Origin: Candidatus Omnitrophota bacterium
GTDB taxonomy: Bacteria > Omnitrophota > Gorgyraeia > Zapsychrales > Fredricksoniimonadaceae
Assembly (NCBI GenBank): GCA_023247575.1
Contig: JAHFGE010000036.1
Coordinates: 1 to 12,576 of the forward strand
DNA: 12,576 nt
Reading direction: 5' to 3'
Shown: piece by piece, positions 6,345-12,576 of the stretch
How the letters are laid out: each line of letters begins with the position of its first letter
How positions within the stretch are numbered: position 1 is the first letter of the stretch
Notes under the pieces: model-generated
Databases searched by the model: none
What the model was told of the DNA's origin: nothing
The model's input: only the letters and a program-made list of their open reading frames with translations
Program-made: the position numbers and the translations under genes

Positions 6345-7844
6345 TCAATGTGCCAATTCAATCGCCCGAATCTGCGCCCGGGCTTTGTTAACTGTCTCTT
6401 GATATTCCGTGGCTGGATGAGAATCAGCCACCAGACCTCCTCCAGCCTGCACATAAGCCTTGTTACGATAAACGACTATTGTACGTATCGTGATACAAGT
6501 ATCAAGGTTTTTCGAAAAACTAAAGTATCCCACCGCTCCCGCATAGGGCCCGCGTCTTTGGCTTTCTAATTCCTCTATAATCTCCATGGCCCGGATTTTG
6601 GGAGCACCTGAAACTGTCCCGGCTGGAAAAGCCGCCTGCAGCGCATCCAAAGCATCCTTATCCTGGCGAAGTTTTCCCTGCACATTACTGACAATATGCA
6701 TAACATGCGAATAGCGTTCCACCAGCATAAATTCAGAAAGTTTAACCGTTCCCTGCTCACACACGCGGCCTAAATCATTACGGCCTAAATCCACCAGCAT
6801 CACATGCTCGGCCTTTTCTTTAGGGTCCGCCAACAGCTCTTTTTCCAAAGCTTCATCTTCCGCCAGGGTCTTTCCTCGAGGACGGGTACCGGCAATGGGG
6901 CGGGTTTCAACCAAACCGTTTTCGCAACGCACCAGAAGTTCCGGAGAAGCCCCCACCAGCTGCAGGCTGTCAAAATTTAAATAGAACATATATGGAGAAG
7001 GGTTGAGGGCGCGTAAAGAACGGTAAATGGCAAAAGGTTCCACGGTTATGTTCGCTTCAAAACGCTGCGAAGGCACGACCTGAATAATATCTCCGTCATA
7101 AATATACTTTTTCGCTGCTTGAATGATGGTTTCATATTGTTTTTGGGTATAGTTAGAAGTGACCTTGATTTTCTTCTTACCAGAAAGTTCAAAACTTTTA
7201 AGGGCGATGGGTTGACGTAATTCTTTGATGATCCCATCGATTTTCTTAATAGCTTCCCTATATTTTTTCACTTTAACAGATGGGGACAGTTGCGCAACTG
7301 TCCCCAAATGTACGCACGAGACCACCTTAATGGTATGGTAGCGATGGTCAAAAATAACCAAATCTTGGGCCAAAACAAAAATCATATCAGGAAATTTTAA
7401 GTCATCCTCGGTCTTTTGAGGGAGACGCTCAAAAAAACGTACGCAATCATAACTTAAAAAGCCCACCATCCCGCCGTAGAATCGAGGTAATTGCGCCACA
7501 TCAACCGCCTTGTAATCCTTCATCAATTCCCGCACGATGTCCAGCGGTGAAGTTTGAATCGATTTTTTTTCTAAGACCGCTTTACCCTTAACGATGCGAA
7601 TAATTTCAGCTTGGCTGTCTTTAGTGCGGACAATCAACGAAGGATGGCAAGCGATAAAAGAAAACCGCGCAAATTTCTCCTGGCCTTCCATGGATTCCAA
7701 AAGAAAAGAATACTTGGCTTTTTTAGCCAAATGCATGTAGGCCGACGTCGGCGTCAAAAAATCACCAAGGATTTCTTTGTAGACGGGGATGAGGTTGCCC
7801 TTCTGAGACAATTTTAAAAATTCATCTTGAGATAAAAAATTCAT
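6345..7844 (-). CDS. trpE: Anthranilate synthase component I
   Basis: Converts chorismate to anthranilate, the first step of tryptophan synthesis, using ammonia delivered by TrpG. 499 residues, normal length. The N-terminal domain carries the tryptophan-feedback motif LLES (48-51). The C-terminal chorismate-binding domain shows PIAGTRPRG (A318, where PabB has Lys, which favours TrpE), HVMLVDLGRNDLGRV, FPAGTVSGAPKIRAMEII and GAVGYFSF. It starts by an ATGA overlap with hisI, with AGGA upstream. No trpG or other trp gene is nearby. Residues 180-188 (LGTVAQLSP) are encoded by a perfect 26-bp palindrome in the linker between the domains, which looks like an in-frame insertion. All core motifs are intact, so the enzyme is probably active. 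Confidence 0.95.
   Translation of the reverse strand: MNFLSQDEFLKLSQKGNLIPVYKEILGDFLTPTSAYMHLAKKAKYSFLLESMEGQEKFARFSFIACHPSLIVRTKDSQAEIIRIVKGKAVLEKKSIQTSPLDIVRELMKDYKAVDVAQLPRFYGGMVGFLSYDCVRFFERLPQKTEDDLKFPDMIFVLAQDLVIFDHRYHTIKVVSCVHLGTVAQLSPSVKVKKYREAIKKIDGIIKELRQPIALKSFELSGKKKIKVTSNYTQKQYETIIQAAKKYIYDGDIIQVVPSQRFEANITVEPFAIYRSLRALNPSPYMFYLNFDSLQLVGASPELLVRCENGLVETRPIAGTRPRGKTLAEDEALEKELLADPKEKAEHVMLVDLGRNDLGRVCEQGTVKLSEFMLVERYSHVMHIVSNVQGKLRQDKDALDALQAAFPAGTVSGAPKIRAMEIIEELESQRRGPYAGAVGYFSFSKNLDTCITIRTIVVYRNKAYVQAGGGLVADSHPATEYQETVNKARAQIRAIELAH
7281..7306. repeat. 26-bp perfect palindrome inside trpE
   Basis: TGGGGACAGTTGC followed by its exact reverse complement. It encodes LGTVAQLSP on the minus strand in the variable region joining the two TrpE domains. 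The GGGGACAG/CTGTCCCC arms resemble REP-like palindromes seen in other genomes. No second copy occurs in this window. Confidence 0.9.
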
Positions 7845-8200
7845 TGTATCTTCCTATAAAAACAGCTGCGTTTATTGGTATGGCAGGCGGCGCCCACCTG
7901 ATCCACTTTCATTAACAGCGTGTCACCATCGCAATCATAGAAAATTTCTTTCACGTATTGAAAATGTCCCGAGGATTCTCCTTTGACCCAGTAGGCTTGG
8001 CGTGAGCGTGACCAATACGAGGCCTTGCCATTTTTAAGAGTGTCACGCAAAGAATGGAGGTTCATCCAGGCCATCATCAAAACCTCACCCGTCTTATAAT
8101 CCTGGGCAATGACGGGAATTAAACCCTCAGAATTAAATTTGAGTTTCTCCAGATTGTCTTTGGTAATTTGAATCGTTTCTATGTCCGGATTACTGCTCAT
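7841..8200 (-). CDS. hisI: Phosphoribosyl-AMP cyclohydrolase
   Basis: Opens the adenine ring of PR-AMP in histidine synthesis. 119 residues from the start chosen here. It shows the Mg-binding D89-C-D-G-D93 and zinc-ligand cysteines C90, C106 and C113 in ACHTNKRSC. There is no fused HisE pyrophosphohydrolase domain. A longer frame opens at 8269, but its first 23 codons run through a dispersed repeat. The ATG at 8200 has AAGGGG 10 nt upstream (8216-8211) and gives the usual family N-terminus. Its TGA overlaps the trpE ATG by 4 nt. Confidence 0.95.
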   Translation of the reverse strand: MSSNPDIETIQITKDNLEKLKFNSEGLIPVIAQDYKTGEVLMMAWMNLHSLRDTLKNGKASYWSRSRQAYWVKGESSGHFQYVKEIFYDCDGDTLLMKVDQVGAACHTNKRSCFYRKIQ

Positions 8201-8230
8201 CGCACATTCACCCCTTTTGACCCCGCAGGA

Positions 8231-8266
8231 GTCATCCTGACCCCGCCATAAGCGGGGGAAGGATCT
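8231..8266 (+). repeat. 36-bp dispersed palindromic repeat, copy B
   Basis: Fills most of the hisF-hisI gap. 33 of 36 bases match the copy at 5966-6001, in the opposite orientation. The three differences change pairing only between Watson-Crick and G-U on the AGATCC strand. A second GACCCCGC fragment follows at about 8218-8225. Confidence 0.85.
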
Positions 8267-8278
8267 CAATAGTTAATA

Positions 8279-9031
8279 TTAACGGACAGATACTCCCTGT
8301 CTCTTTAAAAATTTTTTAACTTCAGGTATCGAAATTTCCCCATAATGAAACACCGAAGCCGCCAATGCCGCATCAGCACCAGTTTGTGTAAAAACCTCAT
8401 AAAAATGTTCCAAGGTGCCTGCCCCGCCTGAGGCAATCACCGGAATGGTCAGCGCCTGCGCCACCGCTTGGGTCAGTGCAATGTCGTAACCGTTTTTGGT
8501 ACCGTCGGTATCCATGCTGGTCAACAGGATTTCGCCCGCTCCTAATCTCTGGGCTTCTTGAGCCCAAAGGATAGCATTTTTTTTCGTCGATGTGCGGCCG
8601 CCATGGGTAAAAATTTCCCAATGCTCACCAACGCGTCTGGCATCGATGGCCACCACAATGCATTGAGAACCAAACATACTGGCAGCCCGGTGAAGGAGCC
8701 CGGGCTCATGAACCGCGGCGGTATTGATGGAAACTTTATCTGCCCCGGCATTTAACAAAGCGCGGATATCATTAACATTGTTAATGCCGCCCCCGACGGT
8801 CAACGGCATAAACACCTGCTCTGCTGTTTTTTGTACAACATCCAAAAAAATCTTACGCTTCTCGAAACTGGCGGTAATGTCTAAAAAAACCAGTTCATCG
8901 GCACCTGCTTCGTCATAAGCTTTGGCACAATCGAGAGGATCACCGGCATCTTTGAGCCGTACAAAATTGACTCCCTTGACCACCCGTCCGTCTTTGACGT
9001 CAAGACAGGGAATTATGCGTTTGTTGAGCAT
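8279..9031 (-). CDS. hisF: Imidazole glycerol phosphate synthase, cyclase subunit
   Basis: A 250-residue (beta/alpha)8 barrel. It takes ammonia from HisH and PRFAR to form IGP and AICAR. Catalytic D11 (RIIPCLDV) and D130 (VVAID) are present, with phosphate-binding loops TVGGGI and IASGGAG. Length is normal. It overlaps the end of hisA by 19 nt, so the two are tightly linked. Confidence 0.97.
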   Translation of the reverse strand: MLNKRIIPCLDVKDGRVVKGVNFVRLKDAGDPLDCAKAYDEAGADELVFLDITASFEKRKIFLDVVQKTAEQVFMPLTVGGGINNVNDIRALLNAGADKVSINTAAVHEPGLLHRAASMFGSQCIVVAIDARRVGEHWEIFTHGGRTSTKKNAILWAQEAQRLGAGEILLTSMDTDGTKNGYDIALTQAVAQALTIPVIASGGAGTLEHFYEVFTQTGADAALAASVFHYGEISIPEVKKFLKRQGVSVR

Positions 9032-9741
9032 TTCACCGCTTCCTGAAAATCCAGCTTTCCCTCGTAAATGGCCTTGCCCGTTATGGCCGCTGCGATCCCG
9101 GGCATGGCGGCAAGCTTTTTAACATCTTCCAAGCACCCAATGCCACCGGAGGCAATCAATTTAATCTTTTTAACAGTATTGACCATCACCTGCAGCTGTT
9201 CGAAATTTGGTCCTTGTAAAGTTCCATCCCGGGCAATATCCGTATAGACCATCCAGCTTAAACCTAAATCTTCCAGCTCTTTGGCTAAATCAACGGCTTT
9301 CATATCTGTGGTTAATGCCCAGCCACGCTGGGCAACAAAACCGTCGGAACAATCTAGGCTAACACAAATCTTCTCCCCATAAGAGGCAATCATCTTTTTT
9401 AGGAACTCACGGTTTTCAATAGCTTTTGTTCCTAGAACTACCCGTGAAACTTGAGCAACGGTTAATAAATACTCCACCATAGCTTCTTCCCGAATTCCGC
9501 CGCCGATCTGGACAGGAATCTTCACGGCTTGGATAATGCGCCCGACCATGGCCTGATTTTTCATGGTCCCGGTTTGAGCGCCGTCTAAATCCACCACGTG
9601 TAACCATTTGGCTCCCAAAGATTCCCATTGTTGGGCCACAGCCGCGGGATCGTCGCCATAGACTTTCATTTCGCTGAATTTACCCTGGAATAGACGTACC
9701 ACTTGACCGTCTTTGATATCAATGGCTGGAATCAGAATCAT
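9013..9741 (-). CDS. hisA: ProFAR isomerase (phosphoribosylformimino-5-aminoimidazole carboxamide ribotide isomerase)
   Basis: A 242-residue (beta/alpha)8 barrel that isomerises ProFAR to PRFAR. It has D8 (MILIPAID), D130 (VSLD), QIGGGIR and IASGGIG. It precedes hisF with a 19-nt overlap. The region just upstream is a 71-bp inverted-repeat element, whose edge supplies a weak GGGGATGA about 9 nt before the ATG. Because no trpF is visible beside trpE, a dual HisA/TrpF (PriA-like) role cannot be excluded, but nothing in the sequence specifically supports it. Confidence 0.95.
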   Translation of the reverse strand: MILIPAIDIKDGQVVRLFQGKFSEMKVYGDDPAAVAQQWESLGAKWLHVVDLDGAQTGTMKNQAMVGRIIQAVKIPVQIGGGIREEAMVEYLLTVAQVSRVVLGTKAIENREFLKKMIASYGEKICVSLDCSDGFVAQRGWALTTDMKAVDLAKELEDLGLSWMVYTDIARDGTLQGPNFEQLQVMVNTVKKIKLIASGGIGCLEDVKKLAAMPGIAAAITGKAIYEGKLDFQEAVKCSTNA

Positions 9742-9749
9742 ATCATTAT

Positions 9750-9820
9750 GTCATCCCCGAATATTTTTATCGGGGATCCAGAAGCTCTAGGTCCCCGATT
9801 AATACTTTCGGGGACGACAG
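9750..9820. repeat. 71-bp nested inverted-repeat element in hisH-hisA gap
   Basis: Two hairpins, TCCCCGA...TCGGGGA and GTCCCCGA...TCGGGGAC. The ends of the whole unit are also inverted (GTCATCCCCGAA against GTCGTCCCCGAA) around the centre AGAAGCTCT, so the element can fold as one long cruciform or as two hairpins. It begins 9 nt before hisA and ends 2 nt from the hisH stop codon. REP/BIME- or MITE-like; no transposase nearby. Confidence 0.85.
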
Positions 9821-9822
9821 TT

Positions 9823-10434
9823 CTAGATCTTTATAAAATTTTCCAAAATCTTTAATCCTACTGCCTGGCTTTTTTCAGGGTGAAACTGCACACCCCAAAT
9901 ATTGTTGACAGCAATGGCAGACACGTAGTCTATGCCGTAATTGGTTAAAGTGGCCCCGATGGAAGAATCATGGGGTTTAACATAATACGAATGGCAAAAA
10001 TAAACATTCTCGCCGCTATTGATGCCCTTCAACATCGCCTCGCCGAAGGGTTGAATATGGATTTGATTCCAGCCCATGTGAGGGACTTTTGGAGCCCGAA
10101 GGGCAACTGGAAATTTTTCCACTGTACCAGGCAGAATTTTTAAGCCCTGCACATAACCACCCTCTGCGCTCTTGTCAAACAGCAATTGCAAACCTAAACA
10201 AATTCCCAAAAAGGGCTTGTGCTCATGGATGACTCGTCGAAGGACATCGACCAGTCCCAATTCCTGCAGTTTTTGCATGGCCGGGGCCATGGCACCTACA
10301 CCGGGCAAGACCACTTTGTCAGCGTTAAGGATAGCGGCAGCAGCGTGGGTAATCTGCGTTTGACCTCCAACCCTCTCCAGCGCTTTCTGTACGCTACGCA
10401 AATTTCCCATTCCGTAATCAACGATGGCAATCAT
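9823..10434 (-). CDS. hisH: Imidazole glycerol phosphate synthase, glutaminase subunit
   Basis: A class I glutamine amidotransferase of 203 residues that supplies ammonia to HisF. The catalytic triad is complete: C79 in GICLGLQ, and H185 and E187 in WGVQFHPEKS. The N-terminus IVDYGMGNLRSV is typical. It lies 8 bp after hisB. The stop is TAG, next to a palindromic element. Confidence 0.97.
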   Translation of the reverse strand: MIAIVDYGMGNLRSVQKALERVGGQTQITHAAAAILNADKVVLPGVGAMAPAMQKLQELGLVDVLRRVIHEHKPFLGICLGLQLLFDKSAEGGYVQGLKILPGTVEKFPVALRAPKVPHMGWNQIHIQPFGEAMLKGINSGENVYFCHSYYVKPHDSSIGATLTNYGIDYVSAIAVNNIWGVQFHPEKSQAVGLKILENFIKI

Positions 10435-10442
10435 AATTCTTT

Positions 10443-11051
10443 CTAATCAATAATTCCCTTCGTAGATGGCACCTGCCCTGCCCGACGAGGATCAATAGTG
10501 GTTGCCTGATCTAAAGCTAAACCTAAAGACTTAAACAATGTTTCTAGATTTGTATGTAGGTCATTGCTGGGATCCCTCAATTCAAAGATTAAAGTGGCCC
10601 CTAAATTATGCGCAAAACTTTCCATAAAATGTTCAAAATATGAAAATTTATAACCATCTTGATCGGCTCCGGGGTGACCCGTTTTAACATTAACCTTAAA
10701 GTATCCCCTGCCTGAAATATCGATGACACAACAGCCAACCGTAGCCTCCATCGGCGCAAAGGCAGAGCCGAAGCGCTTAATCCCGGTTTTCCCCTCGCCG
10801 AGCGCTTTCTTAAAAGCTCTGCCTAAGACGATACCGATGTCCTCATTAGTGTGGTGAATGTCAATGCGGGTATCCCCAACGACTAATAAATCTAAGTCAA
10901 AATAGCCATGAAAGGCAAACAGCTCCAGCATATGATCCAAAAAGCCGATAGGAGTTTTAATCTTGGTCTTACCGCTCCCATCGACGTTTAAGGAAACTTT
11001 GATTTGAGTTTCTTTGGACCTGCGTTCTAGCTCGGCTTTTCGTTGAATCAT
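10443..11051 (-). CDS. hisB: Imidazoleglycerol-phosphate dehydratase
   Basis: Dehydrates IGP to imidazole acetol phosphate. 202 residues, the monofunctional bacterial type without a HisB-N phosphatase domain. Manganese-binding motifs are present: DHMLELFAFHG (39-49), HHTNED (66-71) and HFMESFAHNLG. A strong GAGG lies 6 nt before the ATG. Likely cotranscribed with the upstream coiled-coil gene (34-bp gap) and with hisH. Confidence 0.97.
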   Translation of the reverse strand: MIQRKAELERRSKETQIKVSLNVDGSGKTKIKTPIGFLDHMLELFAFHGYFDLDLLVVGDTRIDIHHTNEDIGIVLGRAFKKALGEGKTGIKRFGSAFAPMEATVGCCVIDISGRGYFKVNVKTGHPGADQDGYKFSYFEHFMESFAHNLGATLIFELRDPSNDLHTNLETLFKSLGLALDQATTIDPRRAGQVPSTKGIID

Positions 11052-11085
11052 AGGTTCCTCGTTTTTCCGTATTGATCGGTGTCAA

Positions 11086-11487
11086 TTAACTTTCGCTTAT
11101 TTTACTTTTAAGTTCCTTATTTTGGACTTTTAAATGTTGGATTTCCTCATCCAGGATGGATTTGACCTTTTCAAACTCCTCTCGATGAGATCGATAGGCC
11201 GCTAATTCTCTTTGCAATTTTTCAATCAACCTGTTTTTTTCCTCAATAATGATTTCCAATTTAGCCACATTTTCTTCCAGAGATACATGAAAATCATTTT
11301 CTGGTTCAGCTAAACCTTCCATAATAACCGGTGGACGAGCAACGGGTTTAACTTTGATAAGCTGTAGGTCGCTGCTCACATCCAAAACCAAAGAGGGTTT
11401 ATACCACGGTAATTGATGGGGAGCAAATAAAGAAATAAGAGTCAGGCACGTCAGAGCAACAATGATAAGAACTAAAATTAAGACCAT
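11086..11487 (-). CDS. Membrane-anchored coiled-coil protein of unknown function
   Basis: 133 residues. One hydrophobic segment at about 2-23 looks like a TM anchor or uncleaved signal; there is no usable lipobox. A proline-rich linker follows, then a charged, heptad-like helix from about 70 to the end (EENVAKLEIIIEEKNRLIEK), predicted here as a coiled coil. No family recognised. It is the first gene of the his run on this strand, and the promoter region is shared with the divergent nucleotidyltransferase gene. No strong Shine-Dalgarno. Confidence 0.7.
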   Translation of the reverse strand: MVLILVLIIVALTCLTLISLFAPHQLPWYKPSLVLDVSSDLQLIKVKPVARPPVIMEGLAEPENDFHVSLEENVAKLEIIIEEKNRLIEKLQRELAAYRSHREEFEKVKSILDEEIQHLKVQNKELKSKISES

Positions 11488-11503
11488 AACCTAAATCTTT
11501 GGG

Positions 11504-11512
11504 TTTATAATA
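11504..11512. promoter_or_regulatory. Divergent, overlapping -10 boxes
   Basis: The 31-bp gap between two divergent genes holds TTTATAATA. On the plus strand this gives TATAAT (11506-11511), 7 nt before the ATG of the nucleotidyltransferase gene. On the minus strand it gives TATTAT, 19 nt before the coiled-coil gene. Convincing -35 boxes were not found in either direction. Confidence 0.5.
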
Positions 11513-11518
11513 CCGCCT

Positions 11519-12112
11519 ATGGTGTCCTGCATTTTATTGACAGCTGGAGAAAGCTTGCGCTTCGGTTCACCGAAAGCTTTAGCCACCATTGGTTCCCACA
11601 AAGCCATAGAATTCCTCCAAAAAAAACTTTTAGAAAGCCTCGTTGCTGAAATTATTATCGTCACTGGCGCCTATGAGACACTCATTAAACCATACGTATT
11701 TAACCATAGTAAAGTACATGTTGTCCACAATAAAGATTATAAATTGGGACAAACCTGCTCTTTTCAAACTGGTCTTTTGGCCGTCGACAAAAATACCAAA
11801 GGCGTCCTGCTTTTACCTGTTGATTGCCCTTTTGTGTTGACCAGGACCGTCAATGGCCTCATGGAACATTTTCATCAAAAAAATCCTGATATTCTTATTC
11901 CTGTTTACCACGGAAAGCGGGGGCACCCACCCATTTTTCATCAAAGGATGAGACAAGACCTCTTAAATCTACCCGCAGACAAAGGCATCAATGGCCTCTC
12001 CCATTGGCATCAGGCGCAGACAATAGAAACGAATGATCCCGGAGTGATAGCCACATTTAATACGCAAAAAGAGTTGGAAGGTTATTTAAAGACGATGACT
12101 TTAGCGCTGTAG
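11519..12112 (+). CDS. MobA/MocA-like nucleotidyltransferase
   Basis: 197-residue NTP_transf_3-type protein, the only plus-strand gene. The nucleotide-binding signature is LTAGESLRFGSPK (7-19). Other features are a GQTCSFQTG loop (77-85), a metal-binding D102 in LLPVDCP, and GKRGHPPIF (132-140), the G-R-R-G-H-P motif of MocA-type enzymes. Such proteins transfer CMP or a related nucleotide to molybdopterin or other cofactors or sugars. No molybdenum-cofactor genes are nearby, so the substrate is unknown. The message is probably leaderless. The 3' end overlaps the convergent lipoprotein gene by 31 bp. Confidence 0.85.
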   Translation: MVSCILLTAGESLRFGSPKALATIGSHKAIEFLQKKLLESLVAEIIIVTGAYETLIKPYVFNHSKVHVVHNKDYKLGQTCSFQTGLLAVDKNTKGVLLLPVDCPFVLTRTVNGLMEHFHQKNPDILIPVYHGKRGHPPIFHQRMRQDLLNLPADKGINGLSHWHQAQTIETNDPGVIATFNTQKELEGYLKTMTLAL

Positions 12113-12453
12113 GTGGCGCGGATATACGCATTACCAAACAGCTTTTGCAGTTTAATTCTCTTCCACATACCGGTGGTATTGGTTTGAATATCTGTGATGG
12201 CATCCCCCCCTAAAACAGCCGCTTCTTGTTTGAGCTTAGGCAAGACATCGGCCAGGGATTGACGACGCTCGGTCGTCACTGTGACCTCGCCGATTTGTTC
12301 GAAGGGTTTATCCACATTTTCCAAATACTGAACCTGGTCAATAGCTGTTTTAGGTGGATAAAAATCCTGGGATATATTTTTGGAATCGATCTGGTAGACA
12401 GTGCACCCCGTCAACACAAGAGCCAGAAAAAACCATGCAAAAATTCTTCTCAT
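12082..12453 (-). CDS. Small putative lipoprotein
   Basis: 123 residues with a signal peptide (MRR, then a hydrophobic core) and lipobox LTGC; C17 would be lipidated. The mature part contains IGEVTVTTERRQSLADVLPKLKQEA followed by LGGDAITDI. This pattern is seen in small envelope lipoproteins, including YbjQ-like or heavy-metal-binding-domain types, but the match is by eye and the function is unknown. The promoter is close to the ATG and there is no Shine-Dalgarno. Confidence 0.75.
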   Translation of the reverse strand: MRRIFAWFFLALVLTGCTVYQIDSKNISQDFYPPKTAIDQVQYLENVDKPFEQIGEVTVTTERRQSLADVLPKLKQEAAVLGGDAITDIQTNTTGMWKRIKLQKLFGNAYIRATYSAKVIVFK

Positions 12454-12461
12454 ATAATTTG

Positions 12462-12489
12462 ATTATAGCTTGGTAGATGAAGATAACAA
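12462..12489 (-). promoter_or_regulatory. Promoter of the lipoprotein gene
   Basis: Minus strand: TTGTTA (12489-12484), 16-bp spacer, perfect TATAAT (12467-12462). The start site would fall about 1-2 nt before the ATG at 12453, making the message leaderless or nearly so. This is the best two-box promoter in the window. Confidence 0.6.
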
Positions 12490-12505
12490 GTATTTTTTAA
12501 ATTTT

Positions 12506-12544
12506 CAGGCTTCGCTAAAGTACTTTTGTCTTTAGCTACGCCTG
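12506..12544. repeat. Imperfect 15-bp inverted repeat
   Basis: CAGGCTTCGCTAAAG, a 9-nt loop, then CTTTAGCTACGCCTG: two mismatches in 15 pairs. Neither strand has a T-run after the stem, so it is unlikely to be a standard terminator. It may be another member of the local palindromic repeat set. No gene is visible between here and the window end. Confidence 0.7.
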
Positions 12545-12576
12545 ACGGGCGCAGTTAAATATGTAAATTATTTAAC

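Noticed and set aside
6345..7844. PabB (aminodeoxychorismate synthase) instead of TrpE
   Set aside because: The LLES feedback motif and PIAGT, with Ala where PabB has Lys, both point to anthranilate synthase.
8201..8269. A longer hisI start at 8269 adding 23 residues
   Set aside because: The extension is encoded by a dispersed repeat, and the ATG at 8200 has a good AAGGGG and the family's normal N-terminus.

Overview
The window looks like a stretch of a Gram-negative, free-living or facultatively free-living bacterial chromosome. It carries complete biosynthetic genes, a SecDF/YajC export module, a lipobox lipoprotein and roughly 50% GC in most genes. The fused SecDF, the compact Mfd and abundant short palindromic intergenic repeats suggest an uncultured phylum, perhaps Omnitrophota (PVC-related). 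That assignment rests on gene style only and is low confidence. Nearly everything lies on the minus strand, so transcription runs from right to left.

Right end (12.6 to 11.5 kb): a small lipoprotein gene (minus) converges on and overlaps a MobA/MocA-type nucleotidyltransferase (plus). That gene shares a 31-bp divergent promoter region with a membrane-anchored coiled-coil protein gene.

Middle (11.5 to 6.3 kb): a compact run reads coiled-coil protein, hisB, hisH, hisA, hisF, hisI, trpE. HisH/HisF form IGP synthase. HisI, HisA, HisH/F and HisB cover consecutive mid-pathway steps of histidine synthesis, and TrpE opens tryptophan synthesis. Two gaps in this run hold palindromic repeats, and a 26-bp perfect palindrome sits inside trpE. 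rpsP, yajC and a fused secDF follow (6.3 to 3.4 kb): ribosomal protein S16 and the accessory Sec translocon.

Left end (3.4 kb to 1): downstream of secDF, in its frame after a single TAG, lies a low-complexity tandem-repeat ORF of doubtful coding status. Next come two unrelated MNT/HEPN toxin-antitoxin modules in tandem. The stop codon of the last HEPN gene directly abuts the ATG of mfd. This mfd encodes an unusually short N-terminal half: it keeps the UvrA-binding D2 region but lacks D1a, D1b and D3. The gene runs off the left edge.

Several genes that begin a transcription unit have a TATAAT-like box only 6 to 12 nt before the ATG and no Shine-Dalgarno sequence, whereas most genes inside the runs have good ones. 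This suggests leaderless transcription at those promoters. No RNA genes, CRISPR arrays, insertion sequences or convincing rho-independent terminators were seen.
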